From positions 81,707,132 through 81,771,131 of the forward strand of contig CM057829.1 of NCBI GenBank assembly GCA_030068075.1: 64,000 nucleotides of DNA, read 5' to 3'. Below are positions 48,263 to 59,788 of the stretch, in pieces. Within the stretch, counting starts at the first letter, position 1. Every line of letters starts with the position of its first letter. The DNA is from Paguma larvata (Eukaryota; Chordata; Mammalia; Carnivora; Viverridae). The notes under the pieces are model-generated. The model was not told where the DNA came from. It made no database searches and saw only the letters and a list, made by a program, of their open reading frames with translations. The translations under genes were made by a program, and so were the position numbers.

Positions 48263-49514
48263 CTGTTCCCATACAAGCAAGTGTACAAAAACAACCAGTG
48301 TATTTAATCAATATACTGAAAGAAGATAAAACTCAAATTTGTTGTTGGACCAAATTGATCAGTCAATTCAACGAGAATAGTCAATCTTGCAGTCGTGTTT
48401 ATACACAGCCAAAAATCTATTCCTTTTAACTCAAGAGAATGACTCACCTTTGACTTTTCCTTTGTGTTCACCCTATAAGACATTACAAAGAAAGTGGCAA
48501 ATCCCAAATACCTCATTGTGGTGTGAAGGGAAGCAAGAAAAATCTATAGATTTTCCTAACTCCATAGAACTCTTTCAAATCATATGGCTATAGCAGATAT
48601 GATGAAACATAGCAATCAATCATTCTGACAACTTTACTTCACCTTTAACCGTAAAACCCACAAAGATTCCAAAAGACATCTCCACAGTACCAGTATTCAG
48701 CTCGCATTTTCATTACAATACTATTAAGCTTTTTACAACAAATATTAGTTGAGAGACATCTCTGCTTCAGCTAAATATCCTCATTCTTCCCTGCAACTGT
48801 CTCCAGTGGTATGACTTGAAGAAAATTTGATACCATGCTGAAAAAAAGAGGGGGGAGAAAGCTTTTTCATTTACCAAAGAGATTCAGTTCCCTATTTGTA
48901 ATAGATACAGGTATACAGCACTAATTTCTGTTTTCTACTCCTCATGGGAGAAAGTCTGTGGATAGTATCAGATCATCAATTTAAATCAACGTGACAGTTC
49001 CACAAAATAATGATGCAGGACGTTCACATTCTTATCTCCCAACTCCAAGCATTCCCAAGCTTTCATATATTTCTCTAAAATGGTTGAGGTCATTCCCACC
49101 AATAAATTTATACACCCTCAAAAATCAGCAAGACATTTGATTAATTTTGTATGATCATAGTACAAGTTGGTGGCATCAGCATTAAAATGGTCTACTCTAT
49201 ATGGTGAATTAGTGTGTTTTTCTCAAAGTTTAAAAAAGAACTGAAGAGAAATAAAGTCTTCACTTACTCAGAGATGTTCCTATTTTTGTATGGAAGGAAT
49301 TGTGAAAAGACAGATTGAACAGTTCTAACTGCAGAACACAGCTGTATAGACTCTTTCATCAACTCAAGATCTATAGGCAAGCTCTTTGCTGCCTTAACTT
49401 GAGAATTGTGACAAGCCACCCCTGATGAGCAGGGTCTGACCTTCTTCAGAAGGCCAGGGTGACCTAGGAGAAGATGTAATTCAGGGGTTTAGGACAGGTT
49501 CTTTAACAATAAAT
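48263..49514. other. Unassigned sequence
   Basis: No gene or repeat family was recognised. Confidence 0.45.
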
Positions 49515-49773
49515 AATCAGATCACTACAGTTTTGTAGTAATATCTTGAAATCTGGAATTGGGATACCTCCACCTTTATTTTTCTTTCTCAAGATTGCTT
49601 TGGCAATTCAAGATCTTTTGTGGCTTCATACAAATCAAATTTTAGTATGATCTGTTCTACTTTTGTGAAGAATGCTTTTGGTACTTTGATAGGGATTGCA
49701 TTCAATCTGCAGATTGCCAAGATATGGAAGCAACCTAAGTGTCCATCAATAGATGAATGGATAAAGAAGATGT

Positions 49774-49816
<43 letters not shown>

Positions 49817-50265
49817 TATTATTCGGCCATAAAAAATATGAGATCGTGCCACTTGCAACAGCATGGATGGACCTTGAGGGTACTATGCTAAGTGCAATAA
49901 GTTTGAGAAAGAAATACCATAGGATTCCATTCATATGTGGAATCTAAAAGAAAATCAAATAAATAAACCACAATAAGCAGAATCAGACCTATAAGTATGG
50001 TTCCCAGTGGGGGAGGAAGGTGGAATTTGGGCAAAATAGGTGAAGGACAAGGGAGCAAGATGGGCTTCCAGTTATGGAATGGTTAAGTCATGGGAATAAA
50101 AGCGCAGGATAAGGAATATAGTTAATGGCATTATATTAGCACTGGATGGGGACACATGGTAGCTACAGTTGTGAATATAGCATAATGTACAAACTTGTTG
50201 AATCACTACAAGTTGTTCGTGTACCTGAAACTAAGGGAACATTATGTGTCACTGTACTCACAAAA
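49515..50265 (+). mobile_element. 5'-inverted L1 (twin-priming structure)
   Basis: From about 49535 to 49718 the plus strand reads L1 ORF2 backwards (gggatacctccacctttatt, aagattgctttggcaattca, gggattgcattcaatctgca). From about 49719 it switches to forward L1 (gatatggaagcaacctaagt, tggataaagaagatgtg, gaatattattcggccataaa, tggaatctaaaagaaaatca) and ends near actgtactcacaaaaac. The inverted part comes from upstream of the forward part in an intact L1, which is the signature of twin priming. The left boundary and target duplication are not clear. Confidence 0.9.
49774..49813. repeat. (AC)n microsatellite within the L1
   Basis: About 20 AC units sit where L1 copies usually have a gtatatatataca stretch, so it probably expanded from that. 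Confidence 0.97.
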
Positions 50266-50922
50266 ACAGAGAGGCATAAGTCAACAATTCATGGAAATGA
50301 TAAAATGTATTTTAGTTTCAATTATGGCAAAAGAGGAATTGGGATAATGTGGTAGTTCTGAAAACAAACAGCCTCTTGGGCCAGTTGACTGAACATTGTG
50401 GTGTACATTTTTCTTATTTAAATATGGGAGGGTTAATATTTGCAGGATTGTGATGTAGGTTAAATGAGAACCTTAGTGTATGCCATGGAATATGTCTGAA
50501 ACAGTGAAAACTTAATACTAATTTTTCATACGTCATCTAATAGTGATAAATATGAGAAATGACTTGCAAATAAAGAGACACTTTATTTGCAATAAATTGC
50601 CTGTTTCAGGTAAATATATATATCCATGGATGACAAAGAGGTTGTTTTTCTTAGCTAATAATTTATTAATTCATTAATTTATCAAATGTAAATTTCTTTG
50701 AGCACTGTGTGAATACTCCAGATACATTAGTAAATCGAACAAGCACCTGGATTTACAATATAGTAGAGATAGTTATAAGATAGCTTTTAAGGGCTGAGAT
50801 AAAATAAATATATGAGCACAAATGAGGGAAAGGTCACCTGCCTTCAGCAGGTCCAAACTAGAAGTATAGTCACTGATCCAATCGAAGTCAGCCCAGTTCC
50901 TGACTATAGACATATTAGTCTA
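50266..50922. other. Unassigned AT-rich sequence
   Basis: No gene or repeat family was recognised. Confidence 0.45.
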
Positions 50923-51119
50923 TTTTTTTAAATGTCTATTAATTTTTGAGAGAGAGATAGAGAGCAAGTGGGGAAGGGGCAGAGAGAGAGAGAGGAAGAC
51001 ATAGAATTCTAAGCAGGATCCAAGCTCTGAACCCAAGGCAAGGCTCAAACCTATGAACCTTGAGATCATGACCTGAGGTGAAGTCAGATGCCCAACCTAC
51101 TGAGCCACCCAGGTGGCCC
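50923..51119 (-). mobile_element. Felid tRNA-Lys SINE
   Basis: The minus-strand head is GGGCCACCTGGGTGGCTCAG. The tail side reads tctattaatttttgagagag. A central deletion relative to the consensus removes part of the agctgtcagcacagagcc stretch. Confidence 0.93.
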
Positions 51120-51480
51120 TAGACTTGTTTTGACAGATCACACATGGGTCTCCATATGTATTTTCCTGTCTCAGCCATATTGACTTTTTTCCAACATCCT
51201 TCCCAAAGAACATTTGTAAATTTGAAAATAGCCAAAAATCAATCAGATAACTCTCCTCTTATTCACATATTGATATCTAAGTTTCTAACATCTAATCCAC
51301 TCCTCCCCACCCCAAACACGTTTAACTCGTGATTAAATTTCACCCAGATAAGAGAATGATTTGACCGAGGTCTCTCAGTGTTGGTTTACAAACTCCTCGG
51401 GAGCTTCCCAGGTCTAATCTGAAACTGGCCTCTGTACTCAGAGAGCAGGGAGAAATCGAAGAAAGAGGTAGGCTACTCCA
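51120..51480. other. Unassigned sequence
   Basis: No gene was recognised. Confidence 0.45.
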
Positions 51481-51850
51481 GGTTGGTAGGTGAGAGTTTT
51501 AATAAGCAAGGGAACTTACATATGAGGCTTGTCTCCAGTGGCAGCAAGACAAGTGGACCCGTCGGCCAAACTTCAGTTTATATAGAGGCCTTCACTGGCT
51601 TCCGGCATGTATATCCTGCAGGTGTTCTCAATTCCACATCATTATCCCAAGGCGGTGTCCTTGGAGAAGTCCCTGGGAGCAAGAAAGGCAAGCAGAACCC
51701 ATGCTCCAAGGATGGGTTGGGGGGTAAGGACCTTATGAGTGCCTGGGTCCAGCTCACAACTCAACCAGTGGTCATGTCTTTTTGATGACCTTCTCCCAAA
51801 CAGTTAAAAGTGACAGAACTTGAAGTGGAAACCAATGCCTTTTGCATAAC
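51481..51850. other. Possible LTR-like remnant, family not identified
   Basis: A GC-richer block with an abrupt composition change (gcttgtctccagtggcagca, aacttcagtttatatagagg, ccaaggcggtgtccttggag). It reads like an old LTR body, probably antisense, but no terminal dinucleotides, primer site or target duplication was found. A 100-codon frame (51483-51785) runs across it without a recognisable domain. Confidence 0.25.
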
Positions 51851-51987
51851 ACCATACAATATATGCCTCATAGAGTCAAAACCACCCAGGAATCCCAGTA
51901 TTTTACTTTATGACTTTTCCTCCATTTTTCCAAATTTTATTACACTTCTCAGATTTGTGAAGTGTTTTTATGAATCCATTTTATGCT

Positions 51988-52016
51988 TATTTTATTTTAT
52001 TTTATTTTATTATTTT
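51988..52016. repeat. (TTTTA)n simple repeat
   Basis: About five attttattttatttta-type units. Confidence 0.9.
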
Positions 52017-52394
52017 TTACTTTGTTCTTCCTTGTGTCCTTACCACACTTTTCCACCATTGGCCCACGATCAAAACTACAAATTACAGTATTTAGAATAA
52101 AAGTAAGTCATATTTTATACATATCTATACAACATACACAAGAAAGATCAGGTGAACAGGTGCGTGGGTGTTATCGTCAGAGATGAAATGATCCCCAGAT
52201 GCAAAGAGAGTTGTTAAGATGGAGTAACGATCTGTTACCTTCTACACAGTAACTAGAAGGGATCTTCTAATATCTTAATTGATCCCAATTCTACCTTGAA
52301 AAACTGTTAAAACCCGCACCTGGACACCATAATTATAATTTCAAACCTCGTCATTTCTCATCTTGATATCAAAATAACCGATGACTTAGTATCA

Positions 52395-52640
52395 TTTCTC
52401 ACTCTCTACCTAACTCAGTCCACCACCTTTTTGCCAAACGTATGTTCCTAGAAAACAAAAGTGATGATGTCACTCTTGTGTTTGGTAACCTCTGATGGTT
52501 TCTTCTTGCCGAGAGGATAAAATCCATAGAGAGCTTTTCACAAGGCGAGCCAGACAACTCTCGCCATCCTTTCCTTTCTCCACTGGGTCCCGTGAGTAGC
52601 CCTGTTAATTCACCACTCAGATTTTCTCCACATCCTCCAA
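52395..52640 (+). mobile_element. Probable L2 LINE remnant
   Basis: The sequence gtgatgatgtcactcttgtg, gtaacctctgatggtttctt, gaggataaaatccatagaga and a pyrimidine-rich continuation resembles the L2 3' region. It is strongly diverged. Confidence 0.45.
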
Positions 52641-52849
52641 ACAGACAATGCATTTCTGTGAGAACTTGGTATTCTTTTCAATCTCGATACACTTTACTTC
52701 AACCAAAATCTTTCTTAACTTCAAAAAGATGTTTTTTAAGTTGTTTAAATTCCTCGTTACGGTGAAACCGTCCTTGATCTTCTTAGTTGTAGCCAACCCT
52801 CCCACCATAATTGTTCAGATTTCTATTATACCCCTGATGGGGTCTAATC
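52641..52849. other. Unassigned sequence
   Basis: No gene was recognised. It ends in the left target copy of the hAT element. Confidence 0.45.
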
Positions 52850-52918
52850 CAATAGTTTTCAAACTTTACCTTGCTTAGAATCATCTGGAAACCTTGTTAA
52901 AATACAGCATGCTGGGGC

Positions 52919-53010
52919 TTGGGATCCTTTCTCTCCCTCTCTCTCTCTGCACCCCCACCCACTTGTATACTCTCTCTCTCTCTCAAAATAAAGAAGCATT
53001 TGAGAAAAAA
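52919..53010 (+). mobile_element. Felid SINE 3' fragment (tail half)
   Basis: Only the CT-rich tail and A-rich end are present (tttctctccctctctctc, actctctctctctctctcaa, aataaagaagcatttgag). It is preceded by aaaatacagcatgctggg. The same word, as aaaatacagg, lies between it and the next SINE, and aaaatacaacgtactggg follows the second SINE. Confidence 0.75.
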
Positions 53011-53018
53011 AAAATACA

Positions 53019-53228
53019 GGTTCACCTAGTAGGCTCAGTCGGTTAAGCGTCTGACTTTGGCTCAGGTCATGATCTCGCGGTTCATGAGTTCAAGCCCTGC
53101 GTTGAACTCTGTGCTGACAACCTTAGAGCCTGGAGCCTGCTTCAGATTCTGTGTCTCCCTCTCTCTCTCTGCCCCTCCCCCACTCATGGTCTGTCTCAAA
53201 AATGAATAAACATTTAAAAAAAAAGAAA
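53019..53228 (+). mobile_element. Felid tRNA-Lys SINE inserted directly behind another SINE piece
   Basis: The head is decayed (ttcacctagtaggctcagtc), but the body is well kept (ggttaagcgtctgactttgg, atctcgcggttcatgagttc, gagcctggagcctgcttcag) and the A tail is present. Right flank aaaatacaacgtactggg (53229-53246) pairs with aaaatacagcatgctggg at 52901-52918. Confidence 0.93.
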
Positions 53229-53377
53229 AAATACAACGTACTGGGTCTCACCTGAGTTTCTAACTCAGTAGCTCTGTGATGGGCCAGAGAATTAGCATTT
53301 TTAATAAGGTTTCAGGTGATGCTTCCGCTGCTGGTCGGCTGGTTGGCGATGACATTTGAAAAAACACTGGTCTAATG

Positions 53378-54744
53378 AGTTTTGAAGATTATTTTGATAG
53401 TTCAGGTAACTATTATCTGCCTCCTCAATGGACAAGTTTGTTATAGAATTGGAAAAAGCTTACAATCTTTTCCATCCAAACAATTTAACTTACTTTTATT
53501 AAAATGTAAGTAAAAAGAATTAACTGAGTTGAACAGTTGAGGATGTGGATAAGGGCACATTCAGTAACAAACCAAAGGCAGTTTCACATTTCTGCTGCTA
53601 CACCCCAGAAAGATCTCCCATTAGTTAATCCTCAAAGTCTGCAACAACAGAAAAACATACAATTTCAGAAGGAAATTTTAGCAAACAAAAGTTTCTTTTC
53701 AGTAATTAAGCTGCTTCCCTTTGCCAAACACCAAGGGTAGTTTACAAATTGTTTCATCATTACGACTGTGTAAGGCCTTACATATAGGTTTTGGGATCAT
53801 TATATTGGTTGTCAAGAATATAAATGCTTTTCAGATAAAGCCAATCTATGGGTAGATTTCAAGGTCTGTTGCATTTCAGTTGCCTAGTGTGGTTCTTTGA
53901 AAACCTCAGCTTATTAGGAAAGAATGGCCCTTGCCATATGTGCGGCATTAAGAACATCTGGAAACACCATCAAAGCAAGAAATTTTTTACTTTCCATTGG
54001 CATGAAGAAGCCATTGGAAATTTCACAGATGTTTGAATCTCGGGATCCCTGGATAGTAGGAAATTGAACCAGACTGCTGGCAGTGACCAAGTGATTTCTC
54101 CTAGGACAGTGCTCTGCTACTCCATGGAGAAAAATGAGAAGCTGTTCCTAATGGGAATAAGTTTCTTCCTAAATAAAGTTATGAGTGAATAATCTAATTT
54201 GTCTTTGAATGTCATTGTAATGTATATGAGGCTAAACTCATCAGTGCACCCACAGTGGTTACAATTAGAATCACGTAACCATGGAATATTAGCAAAACTC
54301 ATGCATTTCTTATGTTTAAGGCAATGTGGCATTTAGCCTCATGATTTGGGGCATTTCTTTATTCTCCAGGGAGCCTATCTCCAATTTGTCATTCTATCAA
54401 AATCACAATTACTCTGTATTCATCCCAAATTTAGTTAGGCCGTTTTGAACTTAATTAATTACAGGTTCACATCTAGGTTTCGAGGATTTATTCTAGTAAT
54501 TACCAAGGGATGTTTCTAAACTCCCCGGTGAAGACGTATCATATTAGAACTCTTTGGGCATCTTTTCCTATTTTTATTTTGTTCAAATGACTAGGGCATC
54601 ATCTCTAACATTACTGATAAGCCCTCGGATCTATGTGGAGAAGTGGGGAATGGAGAGAAAATGGGATTAGCTGTTTGCTTTTAAAAATAGTCCCTCCGGT
54701 GATTTTGTTCAGATCATTTAGGTAGAATCACCTGCCATAAAGCC
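53378..54744. other. Unassigned sequence
   Basis: No gene or repeat was recognised. A 62-codon frame (53848-54036) contains CHMCG...HH, but the spacing does not fit a C2H2 or BED finger. Confidence 0.45.
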
Positions 54745-54887
54745 TCAGTACTCAAAGCGAGTTCAATAGGCCAGCAGTATCAGCATCGACAGGAAACTTG
54801 TTAAAATGCAGGTTCTCAGGCCCTAAAGCAAAATCAGCATTTTATGGAGAAACTTATATGACTCGTTTTCACATTAAAATGCTACTG
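54745..54887 (-). mobile_element. hAT-Charlie MITE (MER1 group), shortened
   Basis: Starts cagtactcaaagcg and ends attaaaatgctactg, giving inverted repeats CAGTACTCAAAG and CAGTAGCATTTT. Inside are ccagcagtatcagcatcgac and aacttgttaaaatgcaggtt. It is the same family as the 52850 element but in the opposite orientation, with a central deletion. Confidence 0.75.
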
Positions 54888-55869
54888 TAAAAAAAAATAT
54901 TATCTTTAATGTGAAGCTGATTGTTTCTCATTTCTTTTTGGCCACTGAAAGCTAAAACCCTGCAGTTAAATAAAGATGAGGGAAATATCCATGAGGATCA
55001 TAAAGGTCGTAATTACCATTGCACAGAAATCCACTCTTCTAAGTTTGGAGAGCATAATCTTAGTGGGGCTACAAATTTTACCTCACACTACAACTCAGAG
55101 AAACGCAACCCCTTTGTCTATTTCTGATCTACTTTATAGCACAGTTACCATCTTCCATGTTGAGGGAAAGAAAAAATTGAACTAAATGCCCAATATGAGC
55201 TGGAGCAGTTTTTAGCAAGTCTATTAAAGGATTTTAAAAATTTCCCTTGGCCAAAAATGCTCAGCCCTCTCAACATCTTATCTCCTCCTCATATGTCTCC
55301 TCTTGGGATGCTACCATCCTTATTATGTGCCCTTGTGGATATTGGGATGTGGTGGGGTTCTTGATTGCAATTCATCTGCTTCCACAAGTCTTACGTTCTA
55401 GAGCTACTTGCCCAGCTGGCTCTGATGGTCGAAATTAAAAGGTAAGTGCAACTCAGTTTCTTCTCAACTTTCTCCAAGTCCAGTAGCCTTCTTGGCAGCC
55501 TCAGATTCACCTCTGCTCTCCCTACAGTTTCTTAAATTTTCTGATTATTTCCAAAGAATAATCTGTGGAGTGATCGTTTTATGGTAGAGTTTAATCAAGC
55601 AAAAACTCTCAATAATATCATGCATTGAAAAGAAATAGGAAGCTATCAAATGCATTTTATGATGCTAGCAAAACCCTGATATTAAAATATGACATTTATG
55701 GCTTAAAAATACAGTCTCACTACTGAGTTTCTATTTTTTTTTAATTTTCATGTAAAATATTAGTAAAGAAAGTTAAATATTATATTGGAAGTATTCCCCA
55801 CCGTAACTGAGTAGGGTATATCCAAGGAGGCAAAGATGATTAATAGTATCAAAACTACTTATTTATATA
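54888..55869. other. Unassigned sequence
   Basis: No gene was recognised. A good splice-donor-like word (aaaaggtaagtgc, about 55437-55449) and an acceptor-like tctgctctccctacag (about 55513-55528) occur, but no coding frame goes with them. Confidence 0.4.
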
Positions 55870-56750
55870 AGAAGCCAATTCCAAAACAAATTATCCAATT
55901 AAAAAATGGGCAAGGATTTGAATAGATATGTCTTCAAAGAAGACCTATAAGTGGTGAGTAAGCACATGAAAAGATGTTTAGCATCATTAGCCATCAGGAA
56001 ATATAAATCAAACCACAATGCAATACCCCTTCATATCTACTAACACAGTCATAATTATATAGTCAGATAATAATATTGGCCAGCATATGAAGAAATCAGT
56101 AATCATACACTTTTGGTGGGAATATAAAATGGGACAACCACTTTGGAAAATGGTCTGACAATTCCTTAAGAGTTAAGCATAGATACTTTATAACACACAA
56201 ATTTGATGCCTAGAGTTGTAGTCGAGAGAAATAAAAATGTGCCCATGCGAAACATGTGCATGAATGTTCATTGTAGTCTTATTCACATTAGCCAAAAAGT
56301 AGAAACAACAAGAATGACCGACAAATGATGAATGGATGAATAAAATTGTATAGCTAATAAGATAGAATATTACTCAGAAATAAAAATGAATGCAGTATGA
56401 TACCTAATATGGATAAACTTTGAAAACATACTATACTAAGGAAGTTGGTCACAAAACACCACATATGGTATGATTTCATTTATATTAAATGCCCAGAATA
56501 GGCAAATATATAGAGAAAAAGTAGCTTAGTGTTTACCCGGAGCTGGCATGGATAAGGGGAGGGGAAATTGATGGGGCATGACTGTTAAGGGGTATGAGTT
56601 TGTTTTTATTTTTTTGAGATGATAAAACTAGTCTAAAATTAATTGTGATGGCTACACAACTCTGTAACTATACTAAAACCCATCGAGTGTTACAATTTTA
56701 ATAGATGAATTATATGACATGTGAATCACACCTCAATAAACTGTTTTAAA
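55870..56750 (+). mobile_element. Old L1 LINE 3' part, 5' truncated
   Basis: Forward L1 ORF2 end and 3' UTR: ccaattaaaaaatgggcaag, acatgaaaagatgtttagca, ggtgggaatataaaatggga, atgaatggatgaataaaat, gtatgatttcatttatatta, cacacctcaataaactgttt. It ends with an A-rich tail. Confidence 0.88.
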
Positions 56751-56759
56751 AGAAAAGAA

Positions 56760-57510
56760 ATTGGTAATGATGTCATCAAGATGGCAAAATATCGAAATTC
56801 CCAACTTCAGCGCCCCCTCCCCACAAGAAGACTAGCTGCTATTCATAGACAAGATATTATTGTGTAAATCCCAGAACCTGAAGGTGAGGCTAAGCCTTCC
56901 AACACCACCACTACCACAAAGATCAAGAAAGACCAGATTACAAGAATAAGAGGAACAGTTTCACTTTGACTGCATGGCTCCGCCCTGAGGCCAGTACAGA
57001 ACCACACCAAGTGGGACCCTCCAGGATTATAGTTTCTCCAGTGGGAAAACAAATCACAAGGTAGATATCCAGCCTCTCTAGCACACCAGGGCACCTTCCA
57101 GGAGGCCCACTTGGGTCTTGCCTCATAGGTATCATGGATGCAATCTAAGAGCTAGACCACTGGGTATCAGTAAGTGAGCCAGCATTTAAACCTTGGCACT
57201 CTGCATTGTTGCAGGTAGCATTTTCAAGATGGGATCATGGTCAGCACAATTGTCCATTTGCAGAGGTAAGATGGTGGCCCCAACCGGCCAGGGAGCTTAG
57301 GCAGCAGTTCTACCTCAGTTGGGTTTCCAGCCAAACAGCCTTGCAGGCCTTGGGACCCATTCTATAGCCATGCCCAGGCAGGAAAGAGAGTTTTTGGTCT
57401 GGCCCAATTGCTGAGAATAGTCATCAGTCCCTCCCACCAGGGAGCCTGCCCGAGACCATCTGTAGCCACAGAGCACATCATATGTCAGCCTGCAGAAACA
57501 AGATGGTAGT
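56760..57510. other. GC-richer repeat-like block, possibly a LINE 5' region or LTR
   Basis: The sequence (atgtcatcaagatggcaaaa, ttcagcgccccctccccaca, ggaccctccaggattatagt, gccccaaccggccagggagc) sits between two L1 pieces and contains aagatgg words typical of LINE 5' UTRs. No family was fixed. Antisense frames up to 83 codons cross it and have no domain. Confidence 0.3.
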
Positions 57511-57793
57511 TGTATTGTTAATTTTTAATTTTTTAATTGTTTTCCATAGTGACTGTAACAGCTTTCATATTCTCATGAATCACGTATTAGGCTTTCCTTT
57601 TGTCTACATCCTTAACATTTATCTCTTGTCTTTTTGATAAGAGACATCCTACCATGTGTGAGGTGACATCTCATTCTGGTTTTGAATTGCATTTCCTAGA
57701 TGATAGGAATGTTAAACATCTTTTCATTTATCTATTGGCCATTTGAATTTCTTCATTGGAAAAATGTTTACTCCAGTCCTTTTCCCATTTTTC

Positions 57794-57845
57794 TTAATGT
57801 TTATTTGTTTATTTTTGAGAGAGAGATAGAGCAGGGAAGGGGCAC

Positions 57846-57878
<33 letters not shown>

Positions 57879-57997
57879 GACAGAGAATCCTCATGGTGCA
57901 GAGCCTGATGTGGGGCTTGAACTCACGAAATGTGAGATCATAACCTGAGCTAAAATCAAGAGTCGACGCTTAACCAACTGAGCCACCAAGGTGCCCC
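57794..57997 (-). mobile_element. Felid tRNA-Lys SINE nested in the antisense L1
   Basis: The minus-strand head is GGGGCACCTTGGTGGCTCAG. The tail side reads taatgtttatttgtttattt, then GA and GACA runs. Related words (tttcccatttttctt left, cttttctcattg right) flank it. Confidence 0.94.
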
Positions 57998-58020
57998 TCT
58001 TTTCTCATTGTTAACTGAGG

Positions 58021-58022
<2 letters not shown>

Positions 58023-58057
<35 letters not shown>
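58023..58057. repeat. (GT)n microsatellite
   Basis: An uninterrupted run of about 17 GT units inside the antisense L1. Confidence 0.97.
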
Positions 58058-58064
<7 letters not shown>

Positions 58065-58439
58065 TGTCTTTGTTTTTGTTTTTTGCTATTGAGTTATATG
58101 AGATTTTTAAAATTTATTTTAGGTATTAATCCTTATCTAATATGTGCTTTGTAAATATTTTCTCCCATCTCATAGGTTACCGTTTCTTTTCTTTTTTTTT
58201 TACGATTTCTTTTGCTTATAGCAGTTTTTCAGTTTGATGTAGTTCCACTACTTTATTTTTGTTTTTGTTGCCTTTGCTTTTGTCAATCAAATTCAAAAAA
58301 TCTTTCCCGATGCCAATGTCAAGAAAATTTCTTATGGTCTTAGTTCTTACATTCAATCTTTAATGTATTTTGAGTCGATTTATAATAAAATGAATTGGTT
58401 TTTCCACTTTAATTCCTTCATTGTCTCTCTACCTATACC

Positions 58440-59640
58440 TTATTCTTTTATAAAGTGAATAGAGAATATTGGATTCAAAACTCTATAACAATAATATAAG
58501 AAAAGTTAATTATAGACTCCCCAGTATAGAAGCAAAACCCTGAATAAAATAAGGGCTGATAAATCCAATATGTAATTAAGAAGTGTGCATTGTATTAGAC
58601 TTGGTTTATTGTCAGAATACTTGGTTTAATGAACTTAAAGAGGAAAATAATATGATTTTGACTACTGATACAGGCGATCTTTTAAGTACATTTAATTATG
58701 TGTATATTTAATAAACATTAAAAGTTTTATTAATTTATGCAAGAAACACTTAGGAAATAAGTAGTAGGCAACTTCCTGAGTTTGATAAAAACTATGCACC
58801 AAAATCTACAGAAAAATAGTATATAGGTAAATATTAGATATACTCTTTTTATGAATGGGAAAAATAAAACAATGCCCTCAGCTTACCAAAATTTACATAA
58901 TACCAGAAAGCCTGGCCAATACTATAAGAAAAGAAAAAGAAATAGTAAGCACAGACATAATATTTAGGAGGGAAGAAGTAAAATGTCATTTTTTGCCCCT
59001 GGTATAATTTTGAAATCTAGATAAAAACAACCAAGTCAACAAATTTTTTAATCGAATAGAAGTTCAATAATTTATTGGTGCATGACAAGTTGATAGAAAT
59101 TAATAGTGTTTGCTCATATCAGTAATAACCCACTAGAAAACATAGTAAAATACCAAATAATCAACAGATATTCTATGATATTTTGGTATTTTGAAAAATT
59201 TAATACACTTTCTTTAAAATTTATATGAAAAAATATCTACTAGTAACTGTCAATCTTAAGAATAAGATATATCATCTTCTCCCCAGTAGATATTAAGGCA
59301 TATTACAAAGTCATTGTTATAATTAAATGAATAGCTCAAAACAGATTTATGAATATGAAATAACTTCATATTATGATAAAGCCTCCTCCAAACATCTTTG
59401 GAAAAAGAAAGATTTCTTAGTATATGGTGTTTGAAAACACCACTCACTTTAGGGAAAACAAAAACATGGATTCCTAATAATACTGTTGGGAAAGATTTCA
59501 AAGGCATTAAAAGATCCAAATGCTAAAGGCAAAATTTGGAGAAAAAAATATGAAAAGAAAAGAATTTCTCAAATAAAACTTTAACATTACAGACCGTAAG
59601 ATAAAAATACCAGTGGGTTGCGAGTTCTTGCCAATCCACT
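58440..59640 (+). mobile_element. Old L1M-type ORF2 fragment, sense
   Basis: A-rich plus strand with L1 ORF2-like order: gaagcaaaaccctgaataaa, aatccaatatgtaattaaga, a ggccaatactataagaaaag block, and gatattaaggcatattacaa. It is badly decayed. With the antisense piece to its left it gives two L1 pieces in opposite orientation. Confidence 0.65.
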
Positions 59641-59788
59641 CTTGCCAAAGGATTGTGAGTAAAGTATGCCATTTCTGGGCAGGGTCCCATGAGAAGCAGG
59701 TTGACTTCTCCATATTCTCTTCCGATTTCCTACCAGCTGCAATCCCTTTAAACCTTCTTAAAGTAAAAAAAAAAAAAAAAAAAAGGGA
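59641..59788. other. Short unassigned stretch ending in a poly(A) run
   Basis: About 120 bp of ordinary sequence (ccatttctgggcagggtccc, ccgatttcctaccagctgca) ends in about 19 A (59766-59784) directly before the next SINE. This could be the tail of an unrecognised retrocopy. Confidence 0.35.

Larger units (their letters stand above)
52850..53369 (+). mobile_element. hAT-Charlie MITE (MER1 group) holding two SINE insertions
   Basis: Left end caatagttttcaaacttt and right end atttgaaaaaacactg form inverted terminal repeats. The 8-bp flanks gtctaatc (52842-52849) and gtctaatg (53370-53377) match at 7 of 8 positions, as expected for hAT elements. Between them lie tagaatcatctggaaacctt, ctgagtttctaactcagtag and aggtgatgcttccgctgctg. 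Without the SINE block (52919-53246) the element is about 190 bp. Confidence 0.88.
57520..58395 (-). mobile_element. Old L1 LINE 3' part, antisense, interrupted by a SINE
   Basis: The T-rich plus strand reads L1 backwards: gagacatcctaccatgtgtg, tctattggccatttgaattt, tttcccatttttctt, then (after the SINE) ttctcccatctcataggtta, cagtttgatgtagttccact, gttgcctttgcttttgtcaa, tctttcccgatgccaatgtc. Confidence 0.88.

Noticed and set aside
51481..51850. Endogenous retrovirus LTR
   Set aside because: No TG...CA ends, target duplication, primer-binding site or retroviral gene remnant was found; kept only as a low-confidence possibility.
53848..54036. Zinc-finger-like CHMCG...HH in a 62-codon frame
   Set aside because: Cysteine-histidine spacing does not fit C2H2 or BED fingers, and there is no neighbouring finger.
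55437..55528. Splice-donor-like aaaaggtaagtgc followed by an acceptor-like ctctccctacag
   Set aside because: The spacing is only about 80 bp and no coding frame or exon pair goes with them; such words are common by chance.
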